A model generated the notes under the pieces. It had not been told where the DNA came from, did not search any database, and saw only the letters and a program-made list of their open reading frames with translations. From assembly GCA_019614645.1 (NCBI GenBank), contig JABWDB010000036.1, positions 930,001 through 994,000 on the forward strand: DNA of 64,000 nt. Direction: 5' to 3'. The translations under genes were made by a program, and so were the position numbers. Source of the stretch: Stratiolaelaps scimitus (Eukaryota; Arthropoda; Arachnida; Mesostigmata; Laelapidae). Positions 21,643 through 34,057 of the stretch are shown here, one piece after another. Position 1 is the stretch's first letter, and every line of letters starts with the position of its first letter.

Positions 21643-22898
21643 TTACTTTGCACCATATACAGCGTTGTTGTTGTTGTTGTTGTTGTTTGTTTGTTTATTT
21701 ATTTATTTAGGTCATATTGATCCATTCGGTTTTAGCGTCGTCAAGTATTTTCTCTTCTTATTGTTGTTGTTGTCTTAGCTGTTGTTGTTGTTGAAGTGTG
21801 TTATGAGCCTCTTGACATTATACGAATGGCCTTATACAACACTATATCCTCACTCATTCACTTGCTACACTATACCGCTCCTTACCCCGCATACTCTCTC
21901 TCTCTCTCGCTCTATCTTGTTCATCGTCTGTCCCGTCTCTGACACACTATATTATTATCAATTATAATTATTATCATCATTATTATCATTATCATCATAA
22001 TCGTCATAATCAGTAGTTGAATTATATTTCTCTTTGTCTTCTCTCCGCCGGCTATGGTATCCGTCGGCTGTGGTATGTTTCCTCGTTCCAATTCGTCAGC
22101 GCTTGTCGGCAGCGCGACAGACAACCCTCACTGACCTCTCCTACCCACCCCCTCACCCACCCACCACCTCCGGCTGTTCTGACTGGATCAGACCAACGAG
22201 CATTAGTTAGCGCGGTCGGTGTTACAACAGATACATAGGCACGGCCACATCCGTTGACGCGAGCTCGACGGATCAATCAATCCCTCAATCAGCTGACAAT
22301 CAATTGATGTTTGTGCTGATCGACGTCAATCAATCGGTCATCATCTAGTAAACGCCTTGTGCCATCCACCATGCCGATGATAACAACGTCGTTTATCATC
22401 GTCCGCCGATTGACATCCACAAACACTGATTCCCCCCCTTCGCTCACAAAACATCAATCAACGAGCCATCATCAATCGTCGTCGCCTTCGTACTATTCAC
22501 AAACCATAAAGCCGCGGAGACGCTGAATTTTCCCCATTGACGCTGATCGTGTCGCCGATCCGTTTCGATTTCGGCCACTTTTCAGTCAGTTTTCAACCAC
22601 CCCCCCCCGCCCCATGGAAACCCCTGTCCACCCCCCACCGCACCCCACCTCCCTGTTTCATTTTTGACATCACGCGGACACAGACACACGTTACAGAGAC
22701 ATGACAGACTACCTACAGCCAGAAGGAGAAGAAGAAGAAGAAGAAGTTTAATAGAAAAAGTAAAATACTATACACATTATTTATATACTAAGCGCGATCC
22801 TCTGAAAATTACCTTCGTCATTATCTTATCGTCATCATCACTGTTCATCATTCGGACGCCGCCGCCGCCATCATCATCATTGTCATTATTATTAGTAC

Positions 22899-22900
<2 letters not shown>

Positions 22901-22976
<76 letters not shown>

Positions 22977-22989
22977 ATATATTTATATC
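22901..22989. repeat. 20-bp TA-rich minisatellite
   Basis: A unit ATTTA followed by (TA) dinucleotides repeats with an exact 20-base period, with ATTTAT starting at 22921, 22941, 22961 and 22981. This is a higher-order array on top of the dinucleotide repeat. Confidence 0.9.
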
Positions 22990-23103
22990 ATTAGCATATT
23001 ATCTCGATTTCGCCTTCGTCACTGCGTTCATTCATTGCTTATTATACCCGCGAATCCTCCTTCTTTCATGAACTATCCCCATCTCTCTAGTGTTCATCAT
23101 CAT

Positions 23104-23151
23104 AATTACTATTATTATTATTATTAGTTAATAATAATAATAATAGTAATT
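23104..23151. repeat. Long perfect-arm palindrome of ATT/AAT triplets
   Basis: AATTACTATTATTATT... on the left is the reverse complement of ...AATAATAGTAATT on the right, with arms of about 22 bases and almost no loop. It should extrude as a cruciform. Confidence 0.85.
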
Positions 23152-23708
23152 ATTCATATAATCATTACTTCCGAATCATTTGACGATCAGCGCCGTCTTC
23201 TGTGTTACATCCGCCCAGAGTCACCCCAGATTTCTATTCGCCGTCAGCTACCCACACCACCACATTCGTATCATTCATTCGTTCATTAATACCTTCTGGA
23301 TCGTCTTTTATTCACTATCTCTCTCTCTCTCTCTAGGGCTCAATCGACCGCTGGCGATTGAACGCTTATAGGTGACGCCCTGGTGGCGCGGAGAGAGCAT
23401 ATCGCTATCATATTCGAAGCTGTCATGTCTGTCATTCTCATCGTCCTCGTCATCATAATCACGACATTGAAAGGTCTAATGGTGATCATTATTTATATAT
23501 TTAGTCTTGTGTCGAGATACGGCTTTACTAGAAGGCTCTCTCCTCTCCCTCTCTGTCATAGCTAATTATGATCGCGTCAATGCTAGGTTGTTGTTGTTGT
23601 ATCATCATTATCATAATCGACATCATATTCTATCAGTACTACGTGTCTGTTACCATCATTTAATATATTTATATAATAATAATGTTATCTATAATAATTA
23701 GGTTTCAT

Positions 23709-23751
23709 AATATTAATAATAATAATTACTATTATGATTATTATTAATATT
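23709..23751. repeat. Second ATT/AAT palindrome
   Basis: Arms AATATTAATAATA and TATTATTAATATT flank a short centre containing ATTACTATTATGAT. It has the same architecture as the palindrome 600 bases upstream. Confidence 0.8.
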
Positions 23752-25797
23752 CTCATAATATTAAGACAATCGGTATTTTCACTGCATCCCCATAATAGAC
23801 ATTGTCAGCACATGGTCTACTCTCTCTGTCTGTTGCTTCCATTTCTTTGTCACCATCCTGTCGAGTCTCCATTTCATAACTCGACACATTTTCATAGCTT
23901 CTATCATGGCTAAGAAGGTCACCTGCATCCAGCCTCGATACCCGGATCCCCCCTTAAGACCGGAGTGTCGAAAGCGAGAATGCAAGCAAGTACAAATTAG
24001 CCGACCGTCCGTCTCTCCGTCATCACGAAGCTCACAGCGAGATACCATAAGAATTATAGTTCATCAACGAGTGTCGATATCCGAGTGTACGCACGCCGTC
24101 ATTATTTTCTCCTCTTCAAAATGTCCCCTTCTATTCAATGAATGTCAGTGAGGGTGACTGCGTGCTGAAGTTGACGAGGTGCGAGCTTCGTCTGAGCCTG
24201 CTGGCTTGTTTACATTGAACTGACCTACACACCAGGCCCCCCAGCTCCGGCGTGATGGTCAGTGCTGGCCGAATCGCCCACAGGCGAACCTAGCCCAATC
24301 AACCTACTACAAAGCTACCCAGCCTAGACAAAGCGACTGCTGATCCCCTAATCATCGTTTATCAGGATCACTCTCTGAACAGGTCACAAAGAGCATCGGC
24401 CTCTCGCTACTGCAATCCCCAATACAATACATTATATTATCGTCATCATTAAAATAATTAATAATTATTATAATAATAATAATAATAGCAATTGTCATCA
24501 TCACCGACATTAACTAATCAGAGTTACTCTTTATATATATATATATAGATATATATATATATATCAGTAATTAATCGCATCATCAATCTACATGGAATAT
24601 ATCCAACAGGCTCAACACCTGCGTCCGATACTGCCAGCATGATCGCAGTTTTCAGTTAGACTAACGCACGCGATCCACACACAGATTTCTACATACAGAG
24701 ACAAGAACATAATGTTCATATACACAAACCAATCTGCTGTCTCCATCACCCATTCATTTCAGTGTGTGCAGTGGTCTGGGGAGGAGGGCAATGCCAGCTG
24801 ACCAACAAATTAGGTTAGGCCCTCAAATCATATTCGATTATCTCCTGTATTATACCTATAGACCACTGATCCACGCATACGGAGTCAGTCGTCGCAATCC
24901 GCCGACACGGCACTCACACACCTACAATTGTTGTATGATCACCCACCAGCGAGGCCTAAGTAACACGTGGAACACAGGATACACATTATATATATATATC
25001 TATATCCATATATATATATATATATAATCCTTGATTTTCATATCATTATATCTCATTCATTTTCCCATTCGGCCTGGCGTCGCAGTACCTCCGCATTTCT
25101 GCCAGCGTTTTTCTTTATCATCCCTATCTATGTATATGTATCTATGTATGTATGTATACAGGGTCACCTAAATATGTCACGTGACTCGAGAATGGCGACA
25201 ACGGACGGTCATCACACAGCAACGTGAACACACGCCGTAATGGGTAGGTCATCATCTGTCCGCCATCTCTCATTATTATTCTTCTTCTTATTATGAATAT
25301 TATTATTATTTAATAATACACAATAGTAAATACCATTTAATCACCTCTTCTCCACTGCAGGTTTCATCCGTCTGCAATATCCACATTGGCATCGCCATAG
25401 AACATCGTCGCGCCGTGGAGGCGTTCTTTCATCCGCTTGAAACTATTGCTCCCAACTCATTCACGCAACCTCACAGGGCAGCCAGAGGGTCGTGACCGCA
25501 CAAAACGTGGGACATTTTTCGACTCCAAATCGCCGTGACGGGGAGCGCCGGCAGCGCTACGGCTGCTGCTGCTGCTGCTGCTGCTGAGCATAATTATAAT
25601 TTTCATCATTATCATCACCAGAAACGTCGGCCCTGCCATGGTCTGAAACCCATTTTGTACGTACGCTCGCAGTATTATTAATCACATCATTTCAAATTGT
25701 CGTGATAGATAGAGGTGGTGGTAGTAACTTGCCGCGGTGTAGACGTTAATAATTGTGGTTGTGCTCAATGAGCTATTAGAAGAACATGATATTACAA

Positions 25798-25860
25798 TTT
25801 GTATATATATATATATATACGTAATAATAGTAATAATATATATATATATATATATATAAA
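25798..25860. repeat. (TA)n microsatellites just 3' of osa
   Basis: Two TA runs separated by GTAATAATAGTAATAA lie within 75 bases of the osa stop codon, in the probable 3' untranslated region. Confidence 0.9.
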
Positions 25861-25869
25861 ATGAATAAA

Positions 25870-26000
25870 TTAAGCAACGGCCGCAGTTGCTGGTTGAATG
25901 GGCTCTTTGCTGCCACTGCTGCTAGTTGTTGTTGTGGTTGTCGTCGTTGATGGTGTTGATGTTGTTGAGTTGTTGCTCGCACTCGTCGATGTCGTTGTTG

Positions 26001-26031
<31 letters not shown>

Positions 26032-26676
26032 TGCCGCCGCTGTTGTTGTTGTTGATGGCGATGTTGTGGTTATTGATGGCGATGTTGTTGATGGTGATGA
26101 TGGGGACGATGGTGACGTAGCCGCCGCTTCCGCCGTTTCCGCCGCCACCGCCGCCGTAGCAGCAGCAGCAGCATCCGCGGGTGTCGTAGTTCCCGCTGCT
26201 GTATCAGTTGATGGCGTCGCGCTTGTCGTTGTTGTTGTTGTTGTTGCTGTCGTCGTCGTCGTTGTCGTCGTCATCATCGTCGTCAAACTTGAGTTAGAAT
26301 TGCTCGAACTGCTGTTCTCATCTTTGAGCTCTTTTTGGCTAGTACTGATGGTTTTCGTCATGGCCAATGCGTCCTTGAGTTGGGCCACGCTGGTTGGTGT
26401 CGATACGACGTCGCCATTCTCTGATGTCGTGTCCATCGACTCATCTGGCCGGGAGTCGCTTTCAGCAGACTCAGCACTACCGTTCTCCTTGACGTCCTTG
26501 TCCTGCTTGGCCTCATCTTCACTGCTGGCCTTCGTATCCTTTTCACTTTCCTCCTCGACGTCGGCGACTGTCTGTTTCGCCTCCTTAGAGTCGTCCTTGG
26601 CGTCCTCCTTGCCCTGTTCAGGTTCTGGGCTCTTGCTTCTCGGCTCAAAGGCGGGTGGCGGTGGGGTCTTGCACTG
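25870..26676 (-). other. Low-complexity C-terminal extension of Osa
   Basis: After DVLYQVAQ the frame continues through a K/E/D-rich stretch (EQGKEDAKDDSKEAKQ), an S-rich stretch, and then T-, A- and S-homopolymer-like blocks coded by imperfect triplet repeats (ACN, GCN). The frame stays open to TAA at 25870-25872. No domain is visible. ARID1 proteins usually end soon after the BAF250_C armadillo-like region. Confidence 0.8.
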
Positions 26677-29600
26677 GGCTACTTGATATAGCACATCGGC
26701 AATGTTGCCGGCCACGCTCTGGTCAAGGATCTGTGACATCACAAGTGTTAGCAAGCGTTGTTGTTGCTGCACGAACAGTGCCCGGTTATCAGGGACACAT
26801 GCTAACACTTTGAGGGTTGTTGACGCTCGCCTCACCATGTCTAGGGTCGTTCCCATCAACTCGGGGTTGTCTCGCAGCGCACTGATGCCCTGCTGGTTTG
26901 CGACATTGAGCGCGGACTGCTCAGCTTGTTCGACGAACGCCAGTAGGTGCGAAACTGTAACGCCGCCCGTTCCACCACAGATGGCGATCGCTCGAGCGAC
27001 ATAGCTCTCGGCTGGTGCCAAATTCGATAGCAGCACAACCGAGAACTCGCGCAGAACCTGCTCCTCACCTCGGGCCAGCCAACGTGACAACTGACTAAGC
27101 AGACGTGCCAGTCGTGGCCAGGGTGGTGTAGCTAACAACAAGTCTACGTTCGACTCCTGTACGGACAACTTGCAGAGCGCTTCAACAGCGAGCCGCTGGA
27201 GGGACGTGGCCGATGCCGCCGAACACCCCGGCAGTGGGTCTCGCGCAACAGCTGATTCGCACACAGCCCAGTGTAACAGGCCGTCGGTAATCGGTAGTGA
27301 GATCTCCTCGGCGTAGATGCTGAGGTCGAGGTGCGTCGACACGTTCGCCAACGTCACCATCGTGTTTTCCCTCAACACGGCTAAATGCTCCCACCACCAC
27401 TCATCCTCAGCCGTCAGCGAGCAGCACTGCTCCATGCCATCATTGCTGGAACCGTTCGAGGTGCAACTATGACTCGCCTGATCCTTCGGATCCTCTAGAT
27501 GCTCGCTATCGCCTGTGCCTGCTACCGTTTCGGTGGCTTCTCGTAGCAGATCGTCCTTCGTGTGGCTGGACCGAGGCTTACGTGCGTTGTGCTTGTGGTT
27601 CAGAAGTAGCATTCGACCCAATAGAACCATTGTGCCGGGATGGCGCGCCAGTTCCTGTTCGTTGCCTGGAACGAACGACAGGTTTCTCAGGATCGTCGAC
27701 AGGATGATGGTACGCCTCGCTAATGACTCCTGCTGCTCGGTCAGTGTACATAGAGAAGGCTCATCGCGAGTGTAGGCCTCATCGTCCATATCCTGGTCAC
27801 GTTTGCGTTTGCGCGCCTCGCAAATCTCATCACTTAGCTCTCCGTTTAGTAGGACCTCATCAATCTCCCGTTCGATTTCTTTCTTTACAGCGGGGCTGTT
27901 GTCCTCGCCCTCGGCGCTATCCAGCGTCGCCAGCTGGCGTTGCTCAGCATGAAGCGTATACGCCCACTCGAAGTCCTCGTCGCTATTTTCACTCTTGAGC
28001 AATCGGCAGAAACGGACATTTTGACGCTCACTTTCAAAATGCGTGACAATGTGCGACGTGATCTCGCCACAGCCGTTCTGCCAATGGTCGTAGCCGCCAT
28101 TAAAATCTTCCCACGGGTCAGGCGTCTCGTCATCTCCTCCGTGCTCGAGAAATTTCAACAAAGTCGACGGGGTCATTCGCTCCCTAATCTTGACGGGTTT
28201 GCCGTCTTGTGTCACCGAGTTCTTCTTGGCGAACGACAGGTCAAGCATTGGCGCGTCTTTGGTGAAGTTGAACTTCTTCGACTCGTGCTCGCTGTCTTTG
28301 GGCGCCACGTCCTTCTCCAGAAGGAACCACGGTCGTTCCCGCTTCGTCTCTTTTGGCTCGTCTGGCTCCTTGGAGAAGTCAAAGCCAAGTTCCAGATCAT
28401 CGGCGATAGCGAACATCTCCGAGAGGCACTTGCGGTAGTGCTCAAGCATTGTTTCTAGGAAGCCGGGTAGATGCTGAAGGCCAAAATAGAGCACGCTATT
28501 GTCATCGTACATAAGTATCTGGATCACATCTAGAGCCCACGTGCTCTCGGCCAAAAGTCCTGACTTAAGACTCATCATTAAACGCCAAGGGTCGACTGGC
28601 GCTACATCTTTTGGAAATATACGACGCCGCTTGTTGTTCAACGGCTGGATCGCTTCGACGCTATCGGGCGGGAACAGTGGCTCCTTGCGAGCGACAATCG
28701 AGGCCGGTGCCATTTGGCCGGGAGGTGGAGCCATCTTGTGCTGCATGTACGGCTGGGGAGGGCCCACTCGGCCAATTTGAGCGCCAGCCATGAAGGGCGA
28801 ACTGATCGGACCCATCTTGTTTGGCGAAGATGTGTTCAACCATTCGGCATTATTCTGTGACGGGCCTGGCCAACGTTGCTCTGGGACCGGTCCGGCGCTT
28901 GGAGCAAATGGTGGCCGAGGGCCCCACGGCGCAGCCACGGTAGGACAACTCACGGGGCCAGACGAGTTCCGAGATGCTGGAGGATATCCCGGCATAGGAG
29001 GTTGACCGCGCTCTGTAAACAAACATATTCCATTATTTCATAGTCCATTTCTATTGCTGTGTTACTGGTGACGTTCAAACTGAGTGAGTGGTGTGAGCCA
29101 TGTCAAATAAAAATCATCTATCTTTATCAATCATGTATAGGATGTATGTAGTGTCTTGATTGATTCTCACTTCATTGCTGACGAGGTGCTATAAGTGTTT
29201 CCTAGATCGTCTCAGGCTATGTTCATTGATCAAGGGGAAATTTTCTACAAATTCTACGCATCCAGTGAATAGGTTGCATTTCGTATTTCGTTCGTAGCAA
29301 AAGTAAGATGAATTAATTCCATCTAACTCACGCAAGTAACTAACGAAACAGCTCGATGTATGTTAAACGTGAGATAAGTACGCTTCATTACCATAGGTCT
29401 GTGGTGGTCCACCGTAGTGAGGTGCGCCCTGTTCCTTCATGAAGTCAGGATGTCGTTTCGTGAAGAAGTCTGGTCGCGGGGAAGCTTGTACGTTGGGAGG
29501 ACCTGCAGGCACCGTCGGTCCAGGCGTTGGATAACCTCGCATCCCATTGTGACCAGGCGGACCCTGTCCTAGATATGGAGGCTTTTGTTGTCCAGGCTCG

Positions 29601-30374
29601 AACGGCGTCACACGGTTTGGTGGCGGCCCATCTGAAGGCGTCTGGCTAGCATTTGGTGGCATGGCTGCTATGCCCGGAGGATATTGTACTGGAGGCACGC
29701 CAGGTCCAGCAGGACTCTGTAGCTGGGGCCGCGGGCCACCAGGAATGGCGTGCGGCGGATACCCTGTGAACAATGACGTACCGTTGTGTGTTTATTAAGC
29801 AAATGCATATTCGTGCAAGGTGCTCCATCAAAGAATTGTCAGTAATCCTTCCGGAATTGGTGATTCGTATAGCGTGATTCTCGCGTTATATATTAGTGGA
29901 ATTTATCATTAATTCATCTTTCGTCATTAGATAAACTTACCAGGATAATGCTGAGGCGGTGGAACGGGGGATGGCTGCTGTCCTTGAGGGGCGACCACAT
30001 TTGGTGGGGGCACAGCCGGTACAACGCTTGGCGCCGACGGTGGAACCCCAAGGGGCGGTGTTGGGCCCTCCTGCTGCTGCTGCTGTTGTTGTTGTTGTTG
30101 TTGCTGCTGCTGCTGCTGCTGTGCTTGCTGTTGTGCTTGCTGCTGTGCTTGCTGTTGTGCTTGCTGTTGTGCTTGCTGCTGTTGTTGTAGTAGCTGTAGT
30201 TGTAGCTGTTGCTGCTGCTGTTGCTGCTGCTGCTGTTGTTGTTGCTGCTGCTGTGCTTGCTGTTGTTGTTGTTGCTGCTGCTGTTGCTGCTGCTGCTTCT
30301 GGTGTGGTGACTGAGCCCCAGCCGGACGTGGCGAACCAACAGCAGGTGATTGCGAGCGACTCTGACTCGCCTGC

Positions 30375-30407
<33 letters not shown>

Positions 30408-31986
30408 GCTTGCTGTTGTGCTTGCTGTTGTTGCTGCTGTTGTACTTGCTGCATCATCGCCGCCGGACTTTGCGGAGGTTGGGGGTGACTTTGCGGCGTG
30501 GGCGGCTTGTCCGGAAAGGGACTGGACGCCGCGGGGGGCGGAGTCTGTTGGGGCGACTGGTGGTGCGTTGGCGGCACGCCTACTCCTCCGGGCGGGCCAT
30601 ATGGGGGACCAGCCTGTTGAGGGGGGCCCTGCGGGGGCCCGCCAGGATATTCCGATGGTGGGACAGGACCGTTGCCGTGTGGAGACTGCGCATGTGGATA
30701 ACTGCTTTGGGGTGGACCTCGTGGTGGGTAGCCGGGATGCCCGGGATGACCCGGATGTGCGGGATGTTGTCCGGGATAGCCCGGCGGGTACTGCGAGGGG
30801 TCGCCCATGGCTCCTGGGTGGGGGCCCTGTGGTGGGTAGGGCCCTGCCATTGTTCCAGGATGACCGGGATGGCCGGGATGGGGACCTGGATGGGCAAGGT
30901 ATCCAGCGGGCGGTCTTCCATCGGTGTAGCCCTGGCCCGGATATGGGCCGGGATGGCCTCCGGGGTGTACCGGGTGTCCTGGTTGCGGAGGACCTCCGGG
31001 ATGTACCTGGAGTCCTGGTTGTGGTGGACCTCCGGGATGTACCGGGTGTCCAGGTTGCGGAGGACCTCCGGGATGTACCTGGTGTCCAGGTTGCGGCGGG
31101 CCTCCGGGATGTACCGGATGTCCTGGTTGCGGAGGACCTCCGGCTTGTACCTGGTGTCCTGGTTGCGGAGGACCTCCTGGATGTACGGGGTGTCCTGGTT
31201 GCGGGGGACCTCCGGGCCCGGCAGGGTAGTCCGGGTGGTACTGACCCGGCGGGCCGGGAGGACCAGGGGGTCCGGACGGTATGGTAGGGGGCGCTGGGTT
31301 CGAATTGGCATTTGGTTCTTGCGGCGACGAAACAGCAGCATTGGCGTTCTTTTTCTTGCGAGCTGCAGGACTCTCGAGCGAATTAATGATCGGCTGAGGG
31401 TCGATATTACCCCGGTCGAACCTGCACTCGTACGGTAGGACGTGCTTCGTGTACTGTTTGCGTAGGGTGTACGCCGCACTACTAGATGCCCCAACGTTCA
31501 GCAGCCCCGCGATATCCTTCCACGCTTTCTGCTTCGTCACCTCCATGAAACCTCCGCGGTCGCGCACCAGCGCATACAGCCGATATAAATCGAGAGGCTG
31601 CTTCGAGATCGTCGGATTGGACGTAATCGCCGTACCCTTCTCTTCATTGAACCGTAGCAGTCGATCCACGAAATCCTTTCGTTCGGGCTCGGAGCCCAAT
31701 TCATACTGCTTCTGAATCGAATTGTTTCCTTTACTGCTACCACCTCCGCCGCCACCACCTCCTCCTCCTCCACCTGTGGTTCCACTTCCGCCACTTCCAG
31801 CTGCTCCTCCACCGGCAGCACTTGTTGCTGTGGCTGCCGTCGGTGCGGGACCTCCAGGTCCTGGAGCGGCTCCCGGAGTGGGTCCTGCGCTGGGGGGTGG
31901 CACAGGACTCTGGGTATGAAAGCCGGACTGGGCGGGCTGTAAAAACATCAAGCAAAGCAAATATATATAAACAAAGAATGCACACA

Positions 31987-32017
<31 letters not shown>

Positions 32018-34057
32018 ACACGCATTTATCGTATATTCATTAGAGTTGTACTGAACTAGTTCTGAGGCACGAGCCATTGACCTCCTACCTCCAAGCTACT
32101 CTTGTGCATGAAGTCGGAGACTGAGACGATTAGACATTGACCTGCTCCCATAGAGGGCAATACAAATAAGACTGTCCCGTGTGGCAGGGTTTCAAAGGCA
32201 CTCTTAATTATAATACGTGTACATTAATTACTTCAACGTAAAACGCCATCATTTGCAGCAAGGTAGGCGAGCTTACGTGTGGAACGCAGTATCTAGTCTA
32301 GGATAATCAACTAAATCATGCCGAGTGCTAATGCCCCAATCTAAATGGACCATGGGCTTGCTACGTCAAGCTGTTCCGAGATGTCCCCGCACGTTCCTAG
32401 AGTACGCACGTTGCAAGTAGGACTTACCGGAAATCCTTGTGGATGCTGCGGAGGCCATTGGCCTGGTTGTGGACCCTGCGGCAATGGAGAAGGCGCAGGG
32501 GATCTCGAGTTAGCCCCTCCATCGTACTCTTCCGGAAAGGATGACATGGAGCGAGGTGAGGGTGTTGGCCCTCCGGGGTGCAACCGGCCTCCCGGTCCAC
32601 CCTGGTTACTGCTGTTGTTGCTGGCTGATGGGGGCATCTGGTTTGAGCCAGAGTCGTCGGCCGTAGATGACGACGCCGACGCATTCGAGGCCTGACTGCC
32701 CTCATCGAATGCTGAGGGTGGCTGTGAGCTCGGTGGCTTCCCATCAAGGACACCCGGTGGGGGACCCGGTGGCCCATTGATCCTTTGTGGCGACATCGAC
32801 CTATCAGGCGCTGGCGAAGGAGATCCTCGGGGCGGACCACCTGGATGTCCAGCATCTACCATTGTTAGTGGCGGTCCGACCATCGGGCCACCAGCCGAGT
32901 ATCCATAAATCTTCTGTTGTAAATGCTGACGTAGGTAGGCCGGATGGCCACCAGGATGCCGGGGTGAGCCAGGTGAGCTTTGAGGGGGTCCCCCAGGCCC
33001 ACCAGCCGTCGCATTGGGTGGAGGTGGTCCTCCCCGTGGTGGGGGATAACCGTATTGGCTTGGTGGAGGCATCATGCCACCAGGACCGGGGTGTCCTGGA
33101 TGATGACTTGGGTGACCGGGATGCCCGGGTGGCGTCGCTTGGTGATAGCCCATTTGAGCCATTTGAGCCATTTGTGCCATCTGTCCTGGTGGGCCAGGCG
33201 GTCCAGGCGGGTAGCCGGATTGCTGTACAAACCGTGGATACTGTGCATACGCTGGAGCACCTGGCGGGCCGTATCCTGGCCTTGGACCATAACCTGAGGC
33301 GACAACAAAAAATAACGCACGTCAGAAATAATTGCATATCCACCGCAGATGGCACATTTAGAGAGTCGTAGGATATCGGATAGTTATCGAGAAATCTCGG
33401 GCAGTTGCACACGTTATTTTCATTCGTAAGCAAGACGAACCATCGCTCATAGTATTTAGTAGATTAGTAGTTATACTCATGCCATTTCTCTTCGGAACTA
33501 CAGAACTCAATCGCTCGAATAAACAGTTGTGGTACCTTGAGGCGCGTATCCCATAGGTGGGTACGGTTGACCCGGCAGTCCGGGCGGAAGACCTTGTGGT
33601 CCCGGTGACATTTTGTTAGGTCCTCCTGGATATCCATCAGGTGGGGGGCCTCCATGATTTGCTGAAATTATGAATGAACGTGCACGTCGTTATGTGGCAA
33701 TATACATCAACTCCATTATTCACGAGGTGTCTTCTATGAAGTTGACTGTACAAGCGCCACCATGGTATAATGTTGTGCTCGTCTCACCCACCCTTTCATA
33801 GGCTAACGAAATTATCGCGTAAGTCAATTTCGAGTCCACAGACGACAGCTGTGGAAGTGTGGACAGACGACAAGATTGCACGCGAATAGTAACAAGAGAA
33901 TCGTCACAATGAAATGGAACTTACGAGGGTATCCCGATGGAGACATCGATCTTGACCGAGGGGGATTTGATGCGGGGGAGGCTGCGCCTCTCTGCGGTAC
34001 TCCAGCATCGTTTGGACCCCCACTCCCCGGTCCACCGGCCTCGTCAATGCGACCCTC
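25870..34057 (-). CDS. osa: Osa / ARID1 (BAF250), SWI/SNF chromatin-remodelling subunit, 5'-incomplete
   Basis: Six exons on the minus strand: 33925-34057, 33536-33661, 32428-33293, 29941-31936, 29392-29763 and 25870-29012. All have GT..AG boundaries with matching phases, totalling 6,636 bases (2,211 residues plus stop). The N-terminal third is P/G/Q/S-rich (PPGPPGPPGQMAQMAQMAQM). The ARID DNA-binding domain is at about residues 453-550 (KQYELGSEPERKDFVDRLL...LDLYRLYALVRDRGGF...AWKDIAGLLNVG...YECRFDRG), coded near 31410-31710. Then come a 12-residue tandem repeat and polyQ. The BAF250_C domain at about 1273-1941 includes LMMSLKSGLLAESTWALDVI, HPGTMVLLGRMLLLNHKH and DGLLHWAVCESA. Osa targets the BAP class of Brahma complexes in the nucleus. 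An acidic, T/A/S-rich tail of about 270 residues follows the usual end. The first listed exon begins in phase 0 after an AG acceptor, so at least one upstream coding exon is missing from this model. Confidence 0.93.
30067..30455 (-). repeat. Polyglutamine tracts in Osa exon 4
   Basis: Two Q blocks, coded by mixed CAG and CAA and interspersed with regular QA (QAQQQAQQQ) units, lie either side of a SPHQ/SPRPAGAQ linker (about 30296-30370). Mixed codons make slippage less likely than in a pure CAG tract. Confidence 0.9.
30955..31210 (-). repeat. 36-bp / 72-bp coding tandem repeat in Osa
   Basis: Seven consecutive 12-residue units GGPPQPGH(P/Q)VHP follow each other, and units with PV and QV strictly alternate, giving a 24-residue higher-order unit. 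One QV unit ends QVQA and another reads GLQV. It lies between the ARID domain and the polyQ region. Confidence 0.9.
31991..32016. repeat. (TA)n microsatellite in an osa intron
   Basis: TA run within the intron between exons 32428-33293 and 29941-31936. It lies upstream of the splice acceptor at about 31938. Confidence 0.9.

Larger units (their letters stand above)
21643..25869. other. Intergenic, simple-sequence rich, no gene seen
   Basis: This stretch between the relics and the 3' end of osa holds (TTG)n near 21664-21690, CT-rich and ATT-rich runs, (GAA)n near 22725-22747, a TA minisatellite, two long palindromes, (GCT)n near 25561-25587 and (TA)n near 24533-24565 and 24990-25025. The open frames here are short and low-complexity. 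Confidence 0.6.

Noticed and set aside
25898..26686. 262-codon plus-strand ORF rich in V, A and L
   Set aside because: It is the antisense of the triplet-repeat tail of Osa and keeps open only because of codon periodicity.
29959..31438. Plus-strand ORFs of 442 and 362 codons
   Set aside because: They are antisense shadows of the polyQ and GGPPQPG repeats of Osa; the minus strand has ARID homology and splice sites.
32787..33371. Plus-strand 194-codon and minus-strand 209-codon ORFs
   Set aside because: They overlap Osa exon 32428-33293 in other frames and show no domain.
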